From: Saccoglossus kowalevskii
Lineage: Eukaryota > Hemichordata > Enteropneusta > Harrimaniidae
NCBI RefSeq assembly: GCF_000003605.2
Contig: NW_003134563.1
Span: 1-28,651 of the forward strand
Direction: 5' to 3'
DNA length: 28,651 nucleotides
The first letter of the stretch is position 1. Each line of letters opens with the position of its first letter. Below are positions 1-10,479 of the stretch, piece by piece. Position numbers and translations under genes: made by a program. The notes beneath the pieces were generated by a model. That model made no database searches. It worked only from the letters and a program-made list of their open reading frames with translations, and was not told the origin of the DNA.

Positions 1-1958
1 TATTTGCATAGAGCCATGAGTACACTCATGTTTGGATTAAGTGCATATGTACTTCCATGTTTGGATTATAGGCATGTGTACTCCCATGTTTGGAATAGAG
101 GCATGTGTACTCCCATGTTTGGATTAGAGGCATATATACTCCCATGTTTGACCCGAGTCATATGTACTCCCATGTTTGGATTAAGGCATGTGTACTCCCA
201 TGTTTGGATTAGAGGTTTATGCATCCCAATGTTTGAATTAGAGCCATGTTTATTCCCAGTTTGGTATAGAGGCATGTGTACTCCCATGTTTGCATGAGAT
301 CGCTGTGTACCTCCATGTTTGGAATAGAGGCATGTGTACTCCCATGTTTGGATTAGAGGCATGTGTACTCCCATGTTTCCATTAGAGGCATGTGCTCTCC
401 CATATTTGGAATAGAGGCATGTGCACTCCCATGTTTGGATTAGTGCCATGTGTACTCCCATGTTTGGAATGGCGGCATGCGTACTCCCATGTTTGGATTA
501 GAGGCATATGTACTCCCATGTTTGACCCGAGTCATATGTACTCCCATGTTTGGATTAAGGCACGTGTACTCCGATGTTTGGATTAGAGGCTTGTGTACTC
601 CCATGTTTTGATTATAGGCATATGTACTCCCATGTTTGGATTAGAGGCATGTGTACTCCCATGTGTGTATGAGATGCATGTGTACTCCCATGTTTGGAAT
701 GGAGGCATGTGTACTCCCATGTTTGGATTAGAGGCATAAGTACTCCCATGTTTGACCCGAGTCATATGTACTCCCATGTTTGGATTAAGGCATGTGTACT
801 CCCATGTTTGGATTAGAGGCATATGTACTCCCATAATTGGATTAGTAGCATGTGTACTCCCATGTTTGTATGAGAGACATGTGTACTTCTATGTTTGCAT
901 TACAGGCATGTGTACTCCCATGTTTGGATTAGAGGCATGTGCACTTCCATGTTTGGATTAGAGGCATATGTACTCCCTTGTTTGGATTAGAGGTATATGT
1001 ACTCCCATGTTTGGATTAGAGGCATGTGCACTTCCATGTTTGGATTAGAGGCATATGTACTCCCATGTTTGGATTAGAGGCATGTGTACTCCCGTGTTTG
1101 TATGAGATAGCTGTGTACCTCCATGTTTGGAATAGAGGCATGAGTAGTCCCATGCTTGGAATAGAGCCATGTGTATTCCTATGTTTGAATTAGAGGCAAG
1201 TGCACTCCATATTTGCACTAGAGCCATGAGTACACCCATGTTTGGATTAAGGCATGTGTACTCCCATGTTTGGATTAGAGGCATGTGTACTACCATGTTT
1301 GGAATAGAGACATGTGTACTCCCATGTTTGGATTAGAGGCTTATATACTCCCATGTTTGACCCGAGTCATATGTACTCCCATGTTTGGATTAAGGCATGT
1401 GTACTCCCATGTTTGGATTAGAGGTTTATGCATCCCAATGTTTGAATTAGAGCCATGTTTATTCCCAGTTTGGTATAGAGGCATGTGTACTCCCATGTTT
1501 GCATGAGATCGCTGTGTACCTCCATGTTTGGAATAGAGGCATGTGTACTCCCATGTTTGGATTAGAGGCATGTGTACTCCCATGTTTCCATTAGAGGCAT
1601 GTGCTCTCCCATAGTTGGAATAGAGGCATGTGCACTCCCATGTTTGGATTAGTGCCATGTGTACTCCCATGTTTGTATTAGAAGCATATGTACCCCCATG
1701 TTTGGAATAGAGTCATATGTACTCCCATGTTTAGAATAGAGGCATGTGTACTCCCATGTTTGGATTAGAGGCATATGCACTCCCATGTTTGGATTAGAGG
1801 CATATGTACTCCCATGTTTGGATTAGAGGCATGTGTACTCCCGTGTTTGTATGAGATAGCTGTGTACCTCCATGTTTGGAACAGAGGCATGTGTAGTCCC
1901 ATGTTTGGAATAGAGCCATGTGTATTCCTATGTTTGAATTAGAGGCAAGTGCACTCCA
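1..1958 (+). repeat. HOR-A copy 1 (1,958 bp)
   Basis: This is a complete higher-order unit of about 68 monomers, and the same variant order restarts at 1959. It has two subunits. Positions 1-1209 contain, in order, GACCCGAG near 155, TTATTCCCAG near 250, GATCGCTG near 299, the TTTCCATTAG monomer near 376, GGAATGGCGG near 469, GACCCGAG near 527, TCCGATG near 570, GTTTTGATTATAGG near 605, GACCCGAG near 757, the AATTGG/TAGTAG monomer near 834, TATGAGAGAC near 868 and TCCCTTG near 975. Positions 1210-1958 restart at TATTTGC and repeat the flanking parts but lack the roughly 460-bp middle cassette. The phase boundary at base 1 is conventional; the window simply begins there. Confidence 0.9.
149..160 (+). 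other. TGAC-N4-GTCA inverted repeat in the 28-bp variant monomer (representative)
   Basis: The 28-bp GACCCGAG monomer contains TGACCCGAGTCA, whose TGAC and GTCA arms are inverted repeats around CCGA. It holds one of the few CpGs in the array. The same motif recurs at fixed HOR positions (for example near 527, 757, 7980, 8270, 10460 and 18650). A T-for-C version, TGACCTGAGTCA, marks the GACCTGAG monomers of region B and is the change expected from decay of a methylated CpG. Protein binding is not shown by the sequence. Confidence 0.6.
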
Positions 1959-3916
1959 TATTTGCAATAGAGCCATGAGTACACTCGTGTTTGGATTAAG
2001 GTATGTGTACTTCCATGTTTGGATTATAGGCATGTGTACTCCCATGTTTGGAATAGAGGCATGTGTACTCCCATGTTTGGATTAGAGGCATATATACTCC
2101 CATGTTTGACCCGAGTCATATGTACTCCCATGTTTGGATTAAGGCATGTGTACTCCCATGTTTGGATTAGAGGTTTATGCATCCCAATGTTTGAATTAGA
2201 GCCATGTTTATTCCCAGTTTGGTATAGAGGCATGTGTACTCCCATGTTTGCATGAGATCGCTGTGTACCTCCATGTTTGGAATAGAGGCATGTGTACTCC
2301 CATGTTTGGATTAGAGGCATGTGTACTCCCATGTTTCCATTAGAGGCATGTGCTCTCCCATATTTGGAATAGAGGCATGTGCACTCCCATGTTTGGATTA
2401 GTGCCATGTGTACTCCCATGTTTGGAATGGCGGCATGCGTACTCCCATGTTTGGATTAGAGGCATATGTACTCCCATGTTTGACCCGAGTCATATGTACT
2501 CCCATGTTTGGATTAAGGCACGTGTACTCCGATGTTTGGATTAGAGGCTTGTGTACTCCCATGTTTTGATTATAGGCATATGTACTCCCATGTTTGGATT
2601 AGAGGCATGTGTACTCCCATGTGTGCATGAGATGCATGTGTACTCCCATGTTTGGAATGGAGGCATGTGTACTCCCATGTTTGGATTAGAGGCATAAGTA
2701 CTCCCATGTTTGACCCGAGTCATATGTACTCCCATGTTTGGATTAAGGCATGTGTACTCCCATGTTTGGATTAGAGGCATATGTACTCCCATAATTGGAT
2801 TAGTAGCATGTGTACTCCCATGTTTGTATGAGAGGCATGTGTACTTCTATGTTTGCATTACAGGCATGTGTACTCCCATGTTTGGATTAGAGGCATGTGC
2901 ACTTCCATGTTTGGATTAGAGGCATATGTACTCCCTTGTTTGGATTAGAGGTATATGTACTCCCATGTTTGGATTAGAGGCATGTGCACTTCCATGTTTG
3001 GATTAGAGGCATATGTACTCCCATGTTTGGATTAGAGGCATGTGTACTCCCGTGTTTGTATGAGATAGCTGTGTACCTCCATGTTTGGAATAGAGGCATG
3101 AGTAGTCCCATGCTTGGAATAGAGCCATGTGTATTCCTATGTTTGAATTAGAGGCAAGTGCACTCCATATTTGCACTAGAGCCATGAGTACACCCATGTT
3201 TGGATTAAGGCATGTGTACTCCCGTGTTTGGATTAGAGGCATGTGTACTACCATGTTTGGAATAGAGACATGTGTACTCCCATGTTTGGATTAGAGGCAT
3301 ATATACTCCCATGTTTGACCCGAGTCATATGTACTCCCATGTTTGGATTAAGGCATGTGTACTCCCATGTTTGGATTAGAGGTTTATGCATCCCAATGTT
3401 TGAATTAGAGCCATGTTTATTCCCAGTTTGGTATAGAGGCATGTGTACTCCCATGTTTGCATGAGATCGCTGTGTACCTCCATGTTTGGAATAGAGGCAT
3501 GTGTACTCCCATGTTTGGATTAGAGGCATGTGTACTCCCATGTTTCCATTAGAGGCATGTGCTCTCCCATAGTTGGAATAGAGGCATGTGCACTCCCATG
3601 TTTGGATTAGTGCCATGTGTACTCCCATGTTTGTATTAGAAGCATATGTACCCCCATGTTTGGAATAGAGCCATATGTACTCCCATGTTTAGAATAGAGG
3701 CATGTGTACTCCCATGTTTGGATTAGAGGCATATGCACTCCCATGTTTGGATTAGAGGCATATGTACTCCCATGTTTGGATTAGAGGCATGTGTACTCCC
3801 GTGTTTGTATGAGATAGCTGTGTACCTCCATGTTTGGAATAGAGGCATGTGTAGTCCCATGTTTGGAATAGAGCCATGTGTACTCCTATGTTTGAATTAG
3901 AGGCAAGTGCACTCCA
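1959..3916 (+). repeat. HOR-A copy 2 (1,958 bp)
   Basis: It aligns with copy 1 at a constant offset of 1,958 with only a small number of base differences. By eye I counted roughly a dozen, clustered near the ends. Examples are GTGTGCATGAG near 2624 where copy 1 has GTGTGTATGAG, AGAGGCATG near 2832 where copy 1 has AGAGACATG, and CCCGTG near 3222 where copy 1 has CCCATG. The subunits are 1959-3167 and 3168-3916. Near-identity over nearly 2 kb implies recent amplification or ongoing homogenisation. The difference count is a visual estimate, not an alignment result. Confidence 0.9.
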
Positions 3917-4858
3917 TATTTGCAATAGAGCCATGAGTACACTCATGTTTGGATTAAGGCATATGTACTTCCATGTTTGGATTATAGGCATGTGTACTCC
4001 CATGTTTGGAATAGAGGCATGTGTACTCCCATGTTTGGATTAGAGGCATATATACTCCCATGTTTGACCCGAGTCATATGTACTCCCATGTTTGGATTAA
4101 GGCATGTGTACTCCCATGTTTGGATTAGAGGTTTATGCATCCCAATGTTTGAATTAGAGCCATGTTTATTCCCAGTTTGGTATAGAGGCATGTGTACTCC
4201 CATGTTTGCATGAGATCGCTGTGTACCTCCATGTTTGGAATAGAGGCATGTGTACTCCCATGTTTGGATTAGAGGCATGTGTACTCCCATGTTTCCATTA
4301 GAGGCATGTGCTCTCCCATATTTGGAATAGAGGCATGTGCACTCCCATGTTTGGATTAGTGCCATGTGTACTCCCATGTTTGGAATGGCGGCATGCGTAC
4401 TCCCATGTTTGGATTAGAGGCATATGTACTCCCATGTTTGACCCGAGTCATATGTACTCCCATGTTTGGATTAAGGCACGTGTACTCCGATGTTTGGATT
4501 AGAGGCTTGTGTACTCCCATGTTTTGATTATAGGCATATGTACTCCCATGTTTGGATTAGAGGCATGTGTACTCCCATGTGTGTATGAGATGCATGTGTA
4601 CTCCCATGTTTGGAATGGAGGCATGTGTACTCCCATGTTTGGATTAGAGGCATAAGTACTCCCATGTTTGACCCGAGTCATATGTACTCCCATGTTTGGA
4701 TTAAGGCATGTGTACTCCCATGTTTGGATTAGAGGCATATGTACTCCCATAATTGGATTAGTAGCATGTGTACTCCCATGTTTGTATGAGAGACATGTGT
4801 ACTTCTATGTTTGCATTACAGGCATGTGTACTCCCATGTTTGGATTAGAGGCATGTGC
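3917..4858 (+). repeat. HOR-A copy 3, truncated
   Basis: The third unit starts in phase at TATTTGC (3917) and follows copies 1 and 2 through the AATTGG/TAGTAG monomer near 4750 and the CTTCTATG/CATTACAGG monomer near 4805-4820. Near 4849-4861, inside bases shared by several monomers, it leaves the HOR-A order. Instead of the expected GCACTTCC it reads GCACTCCC and jumps back to the monomer seen at 4341. The 1209-bp subunit is therefore incomplete and the 749-bp subunit is absent in register. Confidence 0.88.
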
Positions 4859-5093
4859 ACTCCCATGTTTGGATTAGTGCCATGTGTACTCCCATGTTTG
4901 GAATGGCGGCATGCGTACTCCCATGTTTGGATTAGAGGCATATGTACTCCCATGTTTGACCCGAGTCATATGTACTCCCATGTTTGGATTAAGGCACGTG
5001 TACTCCGATGTTTGGATTAGAGGCTTGTGTACTCCCATGTTTTGATTATAGGCATATGTACTCCCATGTTTGGATTAGGCATGTGTACTCCCA
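4859..5093 (+). repeat. Local duplication of 4341-4560, with a 27-bp monomer
   Basis: Positions 4859-5078 repeat 4341-4560 at an offset of 518 bp, including the diagnostic GGAATGGCGG, GACCCGAG, GGCACGTG, TCCGATG and GTTTTGATTATAGG variants in the same order. The duplicated stretch ends in a shortened monomer reading GGATTAGGCATG (about 5072-5083). Two bases of the usual GGATTAGAGGCATG are missing, which gives a 27-bp unit. The sequence then enters another HOR-A segment. The arrangement fits unequal exchange within copy 3. Confidence 0.82.
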
Positions 5094-5616
5094 TGTTTGG
5101 ATTAGAGGCATGTGTACTCCCATGTTTGGAATAGAGACATGTGTACTCCTATGTTTGGATTAAGGCATATATACTCCCATGTTTGACCCGAGTCATATGT
5201 ACTCCCATGTTTGGATTAAGGCATGTGTACTCCCATGTTTGGATTAGAGGTTTATGCATCCCAATGTTTGAATTAGAGCCATGTTTATTCCCAGTTTGGT
5301 ATAGAGGCATGTGTACTCCCATGTTTGCATGAGATCGCTGTGTACCTCCATGTTTGGAATAGAGGCATGTGTACTCCCATGTTTGGATTAGAGGCATGTG
5401 TACTCCCATGTTTCCATTAGAGGCATGTGCTCTCCCATAGTTGGAATAGAGGCATGTGCACTCCCATGTTTGGATTAGTGCCATGTGTACTCCCATGTTT
5501 GTATTAGAAGCATATGTACCCCCATGTTTGGAATAGAGTCATATGTACTCCCATGTTTAGAATAGAGGCATGTGTACTCCCATGTTTGGATTAGAGGCTT
5601 ATGCACTCCCATGTTT
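5094..5616 (+). repeat. Re-used HOR-A segment (equivalent to about 3226-3748)
   Basis: The stretch matches the start of the 749-bp HOR-A subunit at an offset of 1,868-1,869 bp from copy 2. It carries the GGAATAGAGACATG monomer, GACCCGAG near 5188, TTATTCCCAG near 5285, GATCGCTG near 5333, TTTCCATTAG, CCATAGTTGG and the GTATTAGAAG and TTAGAATAG monomers. A single-base loss near 5160 creates a GGATTAAGG monomer and accounts for the one-base offset change. Homology stops at about 5616, where GACGTGAG replaces the expected GGATTAG. Confidence 0.82.
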
Positions 5617-5811
5617 GACGTGAGTCATATGTACTCGCATGTTTGGATTGAGGCATGTGTTCTCCCGTGTTTGGATTAGAGGCATGTGTACTCTCATGTT
5701 TGGATTAAGGCATGTGTACTCCCATGTTTGCATTAAGGCATGTGTACTCCCAAGTTTGGATTAGAGGCATGTGTTCTCCCATGTGTGGATTAGATGCATG
5801 TGTACTCCCAT
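5617..5811 (+). repeat. B-type bridge embedded in A-type sequence
   Basis: The run holds GACGTGAGTCATATG, TACTCGCATG, GGATTGAGGCATG, TGTTCTCCCGTG, two GATTAAGG or CATTAAGG monomers and a GTGTGGATTAGATGC monomer. That order occurs many times in region B (for example 7691-7910) but nowhere in the HOR-A copies. It carries private differences from every B copy, such as GACGTGAG rather than GACCTGAG and CCCAAGTTTGG near 5752. I infer a remnant of the ancestral order from which A lost this part. A transfer from a diverged B unit would look similar. Confidence 0.75.
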
Positions 5812-6298
5812 GTTTGGATTAAGGCATGTGTACTCCCATGTTTGGATTAGAGGCATATGTACTCCCATAATTGGATTAGTAGCATGTGTACTCCCATGTT
5901 TGTATGAGAGACATGTGTACTTCTATGTTTGCATTACAGGCATGTGTACTCCCATGTTTGGATTAGAGGCATGTGCACTTCCATGTTTGGATTAGAGGCA
6001 TATGTACTCCCTTGTTTGGATTAGAGGTATATGTACTCCCATGTTTGGATTAGAGGCATGTGCACTTCCATGTTTGGATTAGAGGCATATGTACTCCCAT
6101 GTTTGGATTAGAGGCATGTGTACTCCCGTGTTTGTATGAGATAGCTGTGTACCTCCATGTTTGGAATAGAGGCATGAGTAGTCCCATGCTTGGAATAGAG
6201 CCATGTGTATTCCTATGTTTGAATTAGAGGCAAGTGCACTCCATATTTGCACTAGAGCCATGAGTACACCCATGTTTGGATTAAGGCATGTGTACTCC
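5812..6298 (+). repeat. Last HOR-A segment before region B
   Basis: It matches 778-1264 at an offset of 5,034 bp (2736-3222 in copy 2), including the A-specific CTTCTATG and CATTACAGG bases near 5920-5940, the CCCTTG monomer, the GTATGAGATAGCTG monomer near 6135 and the CCATATTTGCACTAG monomer near 6240. At 6299 the order switches to a TCCGATG monomer followed by B-style neighbours. This is the A/B boundary as far as diagnostic bases can place it. Confidence 0.8.
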
Positions 6299-7075
6299 GA
6301 TGTTTGGATTAGAGGCATGTGTACTCCCATGTTTTGATTATAGGCATATGTACTTCCATGTTTGGATTAGAGGCATGTGTACTCCCATGTGTGCATTAGA
6401 GGCATAAGTACTCCCATGTTTGACCCGAGTCATATGTACTCCCATGTTTGGATTAAGGCATGTGTACTCCCATGTTTGGATTAGAGGCATATGTACTCCC
6501 ATAATTGGATTAGTAGCATGTGTACTCCCATGTTTGTATGAGAGACATGTGTACTTCCATGTTAGCATTAGAGGCATGTGTACTCCCATGTTTGGATTAG
6601 AGGCATGTGCACTTCCATGTTTGGATTAGAGGCATATGTACTCCCTTGTTTGGATTAGAGGTATATGTACTTCCATGTTTGGATTAGAGGCATGTGTACT
6701 CCCATGTGTGCATTAGATGCATGTGAACTCCCATGTTTGGAATGGAGGCATGTGTACTCCCATGTTTGGATTAGAGGCATAAGTACTCCCATGTTTGACC
6801 CGAGTCATATGTACTCCCATGTTTGGATTAAGGCATGTGTACTCCCATGTTTGGATTAGAGGCATATGTACTCCCATAATTGGATTAGTAGCATGTGTAC
6901 TCCCATGTTTGTATGAGAGACATGTGTACTTCCATGTTAGCATTAGAGGCATGTGTACTCCCATGTTTGGATTAGAGGCATGTGCACTTCCATGTTTGGA
7001 TTAGAGGCATATGTACTCCCTTGTTTGGATTAGAGGTATATGTACTCCCATGTTTGGATTAGAGGCATGTGCACT
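6299..7075 (+). repeat. First HOR-B cassette with an unequal 317/375-bp doublet
   Basis: Two tandem copies of the cassette TGTGCATTAG, CATAAG, GACCCGAG, AATTGG/TAGTAG, TATGAGAGAC, TTAGCATTAG, CCCTTG lie at about 6349-6665 and 6666-7040. The first lacks two monomers (58 bp): TGTGCATTAG runs directly into AGGCATAAG, whereas the second keeps the GTGAACTCCC and GGAATGGAGG monomers. TTAGCATTAG and CTTCCATG are B-specific readings of positions that are TTTGCATTACAGG and CTTCTATG in region A. Confidence 0.8.
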
Positions 7076-8076
7076 TCCATGTTTGGATTAGAGGCATATG
7101 TACTCCCATGTTTGCATTAGAGGCATGTGTACTCCTATGTTTGCATTAGAGGCTTATGCACTCCCATGTTTGAATTAGAGCCATGTTTATTCCCAGTTTG
7201 GTATAGAGGCATGTGTACTCCCACGTTTTGATTATAGGCATACGTACTGCCATGTTTGGATTAGAGGCATGTGTACTCATATGTTTGGATTAGAGGCATG
7301 TGTACTCCCATGTTTGGATTTGAGGAATATGCACTCCTATGTTTGCATTAGAGGCTTATGCACTCCCGTGGTTGAATTAGAGCCATGTTTATTCCCAGAT
7401 TGGTATAGAGGCATGTGTACTCCCATGTTTGCATTAGAGCCATGTGTACTTCCATGTTTGGATTAAAGGCATGTGCACTCCCATGTTTCCATTAGAGTCA
7501 TGTGCTCTCCCATCTTTGGAATAGAGGCATGTACACTCCCATGTTTGGATTAGAGGCATGTGTACTCCCATGTTTGGATTAGAAGCATGTGTACTCCCAT
7601 GTTTGGAATAGAGTCATATGTACTCCCATGTTTAGAATAGAGGCATGTGTACTTCCATGTTTGGATTAGAGGCATATGCACTCCCATGTTTGACCTGAGT
7701 CATATGTACTCGCATGTTTGGATTGAGTCATGTGTTCTCCCGTGTTTGGATTAGAGGCATGTGTACTCCCATGTTTGGAATAATGCATGTGTACTCCCAT
7801 GTTTGGATTAGAGGTGTGTGTCCTACCATGTTTGCATTAGAGGCATGTGTACTCCCATGTTTGGATTAGAGGCATGTGTACTCCCATGTGTGGATTAGAT
7901 GCATGTGTACTCCCATGTTTGGAATGGAGGCATGCATACTCCCATGTTTGGATTAGAGGCATATGTACTCCCATGTTTGACCCGAGTCATATGTACTCCC
8001 ATGTTTGGATTAAGGCACATGTACTCCGATGTTTGGATTAGAGGCATGTGTACTCCCATGTTTTGATTATAGGCAT
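7076..8076 (+). repeat. Near-complete HOR-B chain (reference order)
   Basis: This stretch shows the fullest B order: TTATTCCCAGTTTGG near 7188, CCACGTTTTGATTATAGG near 7221, ACTCATATG near 7276, GGATTTGAGG, TTATTCCCAGATTGG near 7388, TTTCCATTAGAGTC near 7486, CATCTTTGG near 7512, TTAGAATAG near 7630, GACCTGAG near 7693, TGTTCTCCCGTG near 7731, GGTGTGTGTCC near 7813, GTGTGGATTAG near 7889, GGAATGGAGGCATGC near 7920, GACCCGAG near 7980 and TCCGATG near 8026. It is the best template for reading the rest of region B. The GTGTGGATTAG monomer here lacks the two-base AT insertion found in most later copies. Confidence 0.82.
7691..7730 (+). other. Paired TGAGTCA heptamers, 28 bp apart (representative)
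   Basis: TGAGTCA occurs at 7696-7702 and 7724-7730 in two adjacent monomers. The heptamer equals the consensus AP-1 (Fos/Jun bZIP) site of animals. The pair recurs wherever the GACCTGAG and GGATTGAGTC monomers are adjacent (for example near 11470, 12540, 16615, 20390 and 28220). A 7-base match has little weight alone and no promoter is evident, so a regulatory role is unproven. Confidence 0.4.
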
Positions 8077-8364
8077 ATGTACTTCCATGTTTGGATAAGA
8101 GGCATGTGTACTCCCATGTGTGCATTAGATGCATGTGTACTCCCATGTTTGGAATGGAGGCATGTGTACTCCCATGTTTTGATTATAGGCATATGTACTC
8201 CCATGTTTGGATTAGAGGCATGTGTACTCCCATGTTTGGATTAGAGGCATAAGTACTCCCATGTTTGACCCGAGTCATATGTACTCCCATGTTTGGATTA
8301 AGACACATGTACTCCGATATTTGGATTAGAGGCATGTGTACTCCCATGTTTTGATTATAGGCAT
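8077..8364 (+). repeat. 288-bp partial duplication
   Basis: The GTTTTGATTATAGG, TGTGCATTAGATGC, GGAATGGAGG order at 8065-8160 recurs at about 8350-8450, 288 bp later. Between the two, GTTTTGATTATAGG appears a third time (near 8178), followed by CATAAG, GACCCGAG and TCCGATAT. The block seems to be one cassette interrupted by a second exchange. A related CCGATATTTGG reading occurs near 15270, suggesting shared descent. Confidence 0.65.
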
Positions 8365-9899
8365 ATGTACTTCCATGTTTGGATTAGAGGCATGTGTACT
8401 CCCATGTGTGCATTAGATGCATGTGTACTCCCATGTTTGGAATGGAGGCATGTGTACTCCCATGTTTGGATTAGAGGCATAAGTACTCCCATGTTTGACC
8501 CGAGTCATATGTACTCCCATGTTTGGATTAAGGCATGTGTACTCCCATGTTTGGATTAGAGGCATATGTACTCCCATAATTGGATTAGTAGCATGTGTAC
8601 TCCCATGTTTGTATGAGAGACATGTGTACTTCCATGTTTGCATTAGAGGCATGTGTACTCCCATGTTTGGATTAGAGGCATGTGCACTTCCTTGTTTGGA
8701 TTAGAGGTATATGTACTCCCATGTTTGGATTAGATGCATGTGCACTTCCATGTTTGGATTAGAGGCATATGTACTCCCATGTTTGGATTAGAGGCATGTG
8801 TACTCCCGTGTTTGTATGAGATAGCTGTGTACTTCCATGTTTGGAATAGAGGCATGTGCACTCCCATGTTTGGTATAAAGGCATGTGTACTCCCATGTTT
8901 GGATGAGAGACATGTGTACTCCCATGTTTGCATTAGAGGCATGTGTACTCCTATGTTTGCATTAGAGGCTTATGCACTCCCATGTTTGAATTAGAGCCAT
9001 GTTTATTCCCAGTTTGGTATAGAGGCATGTGTACTCCCACGTTTTGATTATAGGCATATGTACTGCCATGTTTGGATTAGAGGCATGTGTACTCATATGT
9101 TTGGATTAGAGGCATGTGTACTCCCATGTTTGGATTTGAGGAATATGCACTCCTATGTTTGCATTAGAGGCTTATGCACTCCCGTGTTTGAATTGGAGCC
9201 ATGTTTATTCCCAGATTGGTATAGAGGCATGTGTACTCCCATGTTTGCATTAGAGCCATGTGTACTTCCATGTTTGGATTAAAGGCATGTGCACTCCCAT
9301 GTTTCCATTAGAGTCATGTGCTCTCCCATCTTTGGAATAGAGGCATGTACACTCCCATGTTTGGATTAGAGGCATGTGTACTCCCATGTTTGGATTAGAA
9401 GCATGTGTACCCCCATGTTTGGAATTGAGTCATATGTACTCCCATGTTTAGAATAGAGGCATGTGAACTCCCATGTTTGGATTAGAGGCATATGCACTCC
9501 CATGTTTGACCTGAGTCATATGTACTCGCATGTTTGGATTGAGTCACGTGTTCTCCCGTGTTTGGATTAGAGGCATGTGTACTCCCATGTTTGGATTAAG
9601 GCATGTGTACTCCCATGTTTGTATTAGAGGCATATGTACTCCCATAATTGGATTAGTAGCATGTGTACTCCCATGTTTGTATGAGAGACATGTGTACTTC
9701 CATGTTTGCAATAGAGGCATGTGTACTCCCGTGTTTGGATTAGAGGCATGTGAACTTCCATGTTTGGATTAGAGGCATATGTACTCCCTTGTTTGGATTA
9801 GAGGTATATGTACTCCCATGTTTGGATTAGAGGCATGTGCACTTCCATGTTTGGATTAGAGGCATATGTACTCCCATGTTTGGATTAGAGGCATGTGTA
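8365..9899 (+). repeat. HOR-B segment: single 375-bp cassette then ACTCATATG chain
   Basis: A single (not doubled) TGTGCATTAG to CCCTTG cassette is followed by GTATGAGATAGCTG near 8814, a TTATTCCCAG chain, ACTCATATG near 9092, TTTCCATTAG near 9300, CATCTTTGG near 9328 and GACCTGAG near 9508. After TGTTCTCCCGTG near 9550 the order skips GGTGTGTGTCC to GACCCGAG and goes straight to AATTGG/TAGTAG near 9645. GGATTGAGTCACGTG near 9535-9547 is a private CACGTG reading. Confidence 0.75.
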
Positions 9900-10479
9900 C
9901 TCCCATGTTTGGATTAGAGGCATATGCACTCCCATGTTTGACCTGAGTCATATGTACTCGCACGTTTGGATTGAGTCATGTGTTCTCCCGTGTTTGGATT
10001 AGAGGCATGTGTACTCCCATGTTTGGAATAAGGCATGTGTACTCCCATGTTTGGATTAGAGGTGTGTGTCCTACCATGTTTGCATTAGTGGCATGTGTAC
10101 TCCCATGTTTGGATTAGAGGCATGTGTATACTCCCATGTGTGGATTAGATGCATGTGTACTCCCATGTTTGGAATGGAGGCATGCATACTCCCATGTTTG
10201 GATTAGAGGCATATGTACTCCCATGTTTGACCCGAGTCATATGTACTCCCATGTTTGGATTAAGACACATGTACTCCGATGTTTGGATTAGAGGCATGTG
10301 TACTCCCATGTTTTGATTATAGGCATATGTACTTCCATGTTTGGATTAGAGGCATGTGTACTCCCATGTGTGCATTAGATGCATGTGTACTCCCATGTTT
10401 GGAATGGAGGCATGTGTACTCCCATGTTTGGATTAGAGGCATAAGTACTCCCATGTTTGACCCGAGTCATATGTACTCC

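Noticed and set aside
66-461. A 131-codon minus-strand open frame, with the same frame at 2024-2419 and 3982-4377
   Set aside because: Its conservation follows from whole-HOR identity. It overlaps open frames on the other strand, is made only of satellite monomers, shows no codon pattern, and ends at the monomer's own TAA.
555-575. CACGTG E-box/G-box within GGCACGTGTAC as a regulatory site
   Set aside because: It is a one-base variant of the common CATGTG in an otherwise ordinary monomer, with no promoter elements nearby.
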